Part shown: piece after piece, positions 4,968 through 5,137 of the stretch
Layout of the letters: each line of letters begins with the position of its first letter
How positions within the stretch are numbered: the first letter of the stretch is position 1
NCBI GenBank assembly: GCA_030595135.1
Contig: JAUVDU010000160.1
Coordinates: 1-5,137 of the forward strand
Source: Deltaproteobacteria bacterium
Lineage (GTDB): Bacteria > Desulfobacterota > Anaeroferrophillalia > Anaeroferrophillales > Tharpellaceae
DNA length: 5,137 nt
Reading direction: 5' to 3'
Translations under genes and position numbers: made by a program
The notes under the pieces: generated by a model
What the model was told of the DNA's origin: nothing
Databases searched by the model: none
The model's input: only the letters and a program-made list of their open reading frames with translations

Positions 4968-5137
4968 ATGAAAATACATGAATATCAGGCTAAAGCCCTG
5001 CTTAAGGAATCCGGTGTTCAGGTGCCTCGCGGAGTTCCGATCTTTGACCTTGATCAGGTTGAAGGGGTAGTTAGTGAGTTGGGCGGGGGCACGGTTGTGG
5101 TCAAGGCTCAGATTCACGCTGGCGGTCGCGGAAAAGG
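4968..5137 (+). CDS. sucC: Succinyl-CoA synthetase (ADP-forming) beta subunit, N-terminal fragment (3' end outside window)
   Basis: The first 56 codons are visible before the right edge. The start [20 protein letters not shown] is the standard N-terminus of SucC, and [11 protein letters not shown] at 46-56 is the conserved ATP-grasp segment that contacts nucleotide. The full protein is usually near 390 residues and pairs with SucD, whose gene normally follows directly. The enzyme interconverts succinyl-CoA and succinate with ADP/ATP (or GDP/GTP) in the cytoplasm. Its place after the fumarate reductase pair puts succinate at the junction of the two enzymes and supports a role for the locus in TCA-type or methylmalonyl-CoA/propionate C4 metabolism. 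The ATG is fixed by AGGAG 5 bases upstream and by the family N-terminus. The 172-bp gap before it contains palindrome B, so it may be expressed differently from the genes upstream. Confidence 0.96.
   Translation, partial: MKIHEYQAKALLKESGVQVPRGVPIFDLDQVEGVVSELGGGTVVVKAQIHAGGRGK

Overview
The window looks like a chromosomal metabolic locus from an anaerobic, moderate-GC bacterium, most likely a Desulfobacterota (sulfate- or sulfur-metabolising 'deltaproteobacterium') or close relative. This rests on gene content: an HdrA/MvhD electron-transfer pair, an FrhB/FdhB-type iron-sulfur flavoprotein, a quinone-independent-looking fumarate reductase/succinate dehydrogenase pair and a succinyl-CoA synthetase gene. 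The taxonomic call is inference. All six genes lie on the + strand. The first is cut by the left edge and the last by the right edge.

Layout: 1-348 is the C-terminus of an HdrA-like subunit with two ferredoxin-type [4Fe-4S] motifs. 394-822 is an MvhD-family [2Fe-2S] subunit. 823-959 is a gap with a 43-bp hairpin. 960-2111 is an FrhB/FdhB-type subunit. 2112-2292 is a gap almost filled by a ~121-bp imperfect palindrome. 2293-3069 is a [2Fe-2S]+2x[4Fe-4S] subunit of the SdhB/FrdB/TfrB superfamily. 3116-4795 is the matching fumarate reductase/succinate dehydrogenase-type flavoprotein. 4796-4967 is a gap with a second ~123-bp palindrome that touches the ribosome-binding site of sucC. 4968 to the edge is the N-terminus of sucC.

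How the genes may work together: the flavoprotein and its iron-sulfur partner would interconvert fumarate and succinate in the cytoplasm, and SucC(D) would interconvert succinate and succinyl-CoA, so the right half is C4/TCA-type metabolism. The left half is the kit used in HdrA-based flavin electron bifurcation: HdrA as hub, MvhD as wire to an electron-donating or -accepting enzyme, and an FrhB-like module as a possible port for ferredoxin, NAD(P)H or F420. The iron-sulfur subunit carries an HdrC-like pair of [4Fe-4S] motifs, has neither the 3Fe-4S signature of quinone-linked enzymes nor the CCG (HdrB-like) domains of thiol:fumarate reductase, and no membrane anchor gene is present. The most interesting hypothesis is therefore a soluble HdrA-linked, possibly electron-bifurcating or confurcating, fumarate reductase/succinate dehydrogenase. 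It is inference from gene order and motifs, not demonstrated.

The three longer gaps each hold one palindrome and the two short gaps hold none, so the palindromes divide the locus into hdrA-mvhD, frhB-like, the fumarate reductase pair, and sucC. The two large palindromes differ in their arms but share size, symmetry and a nearly identical apex.
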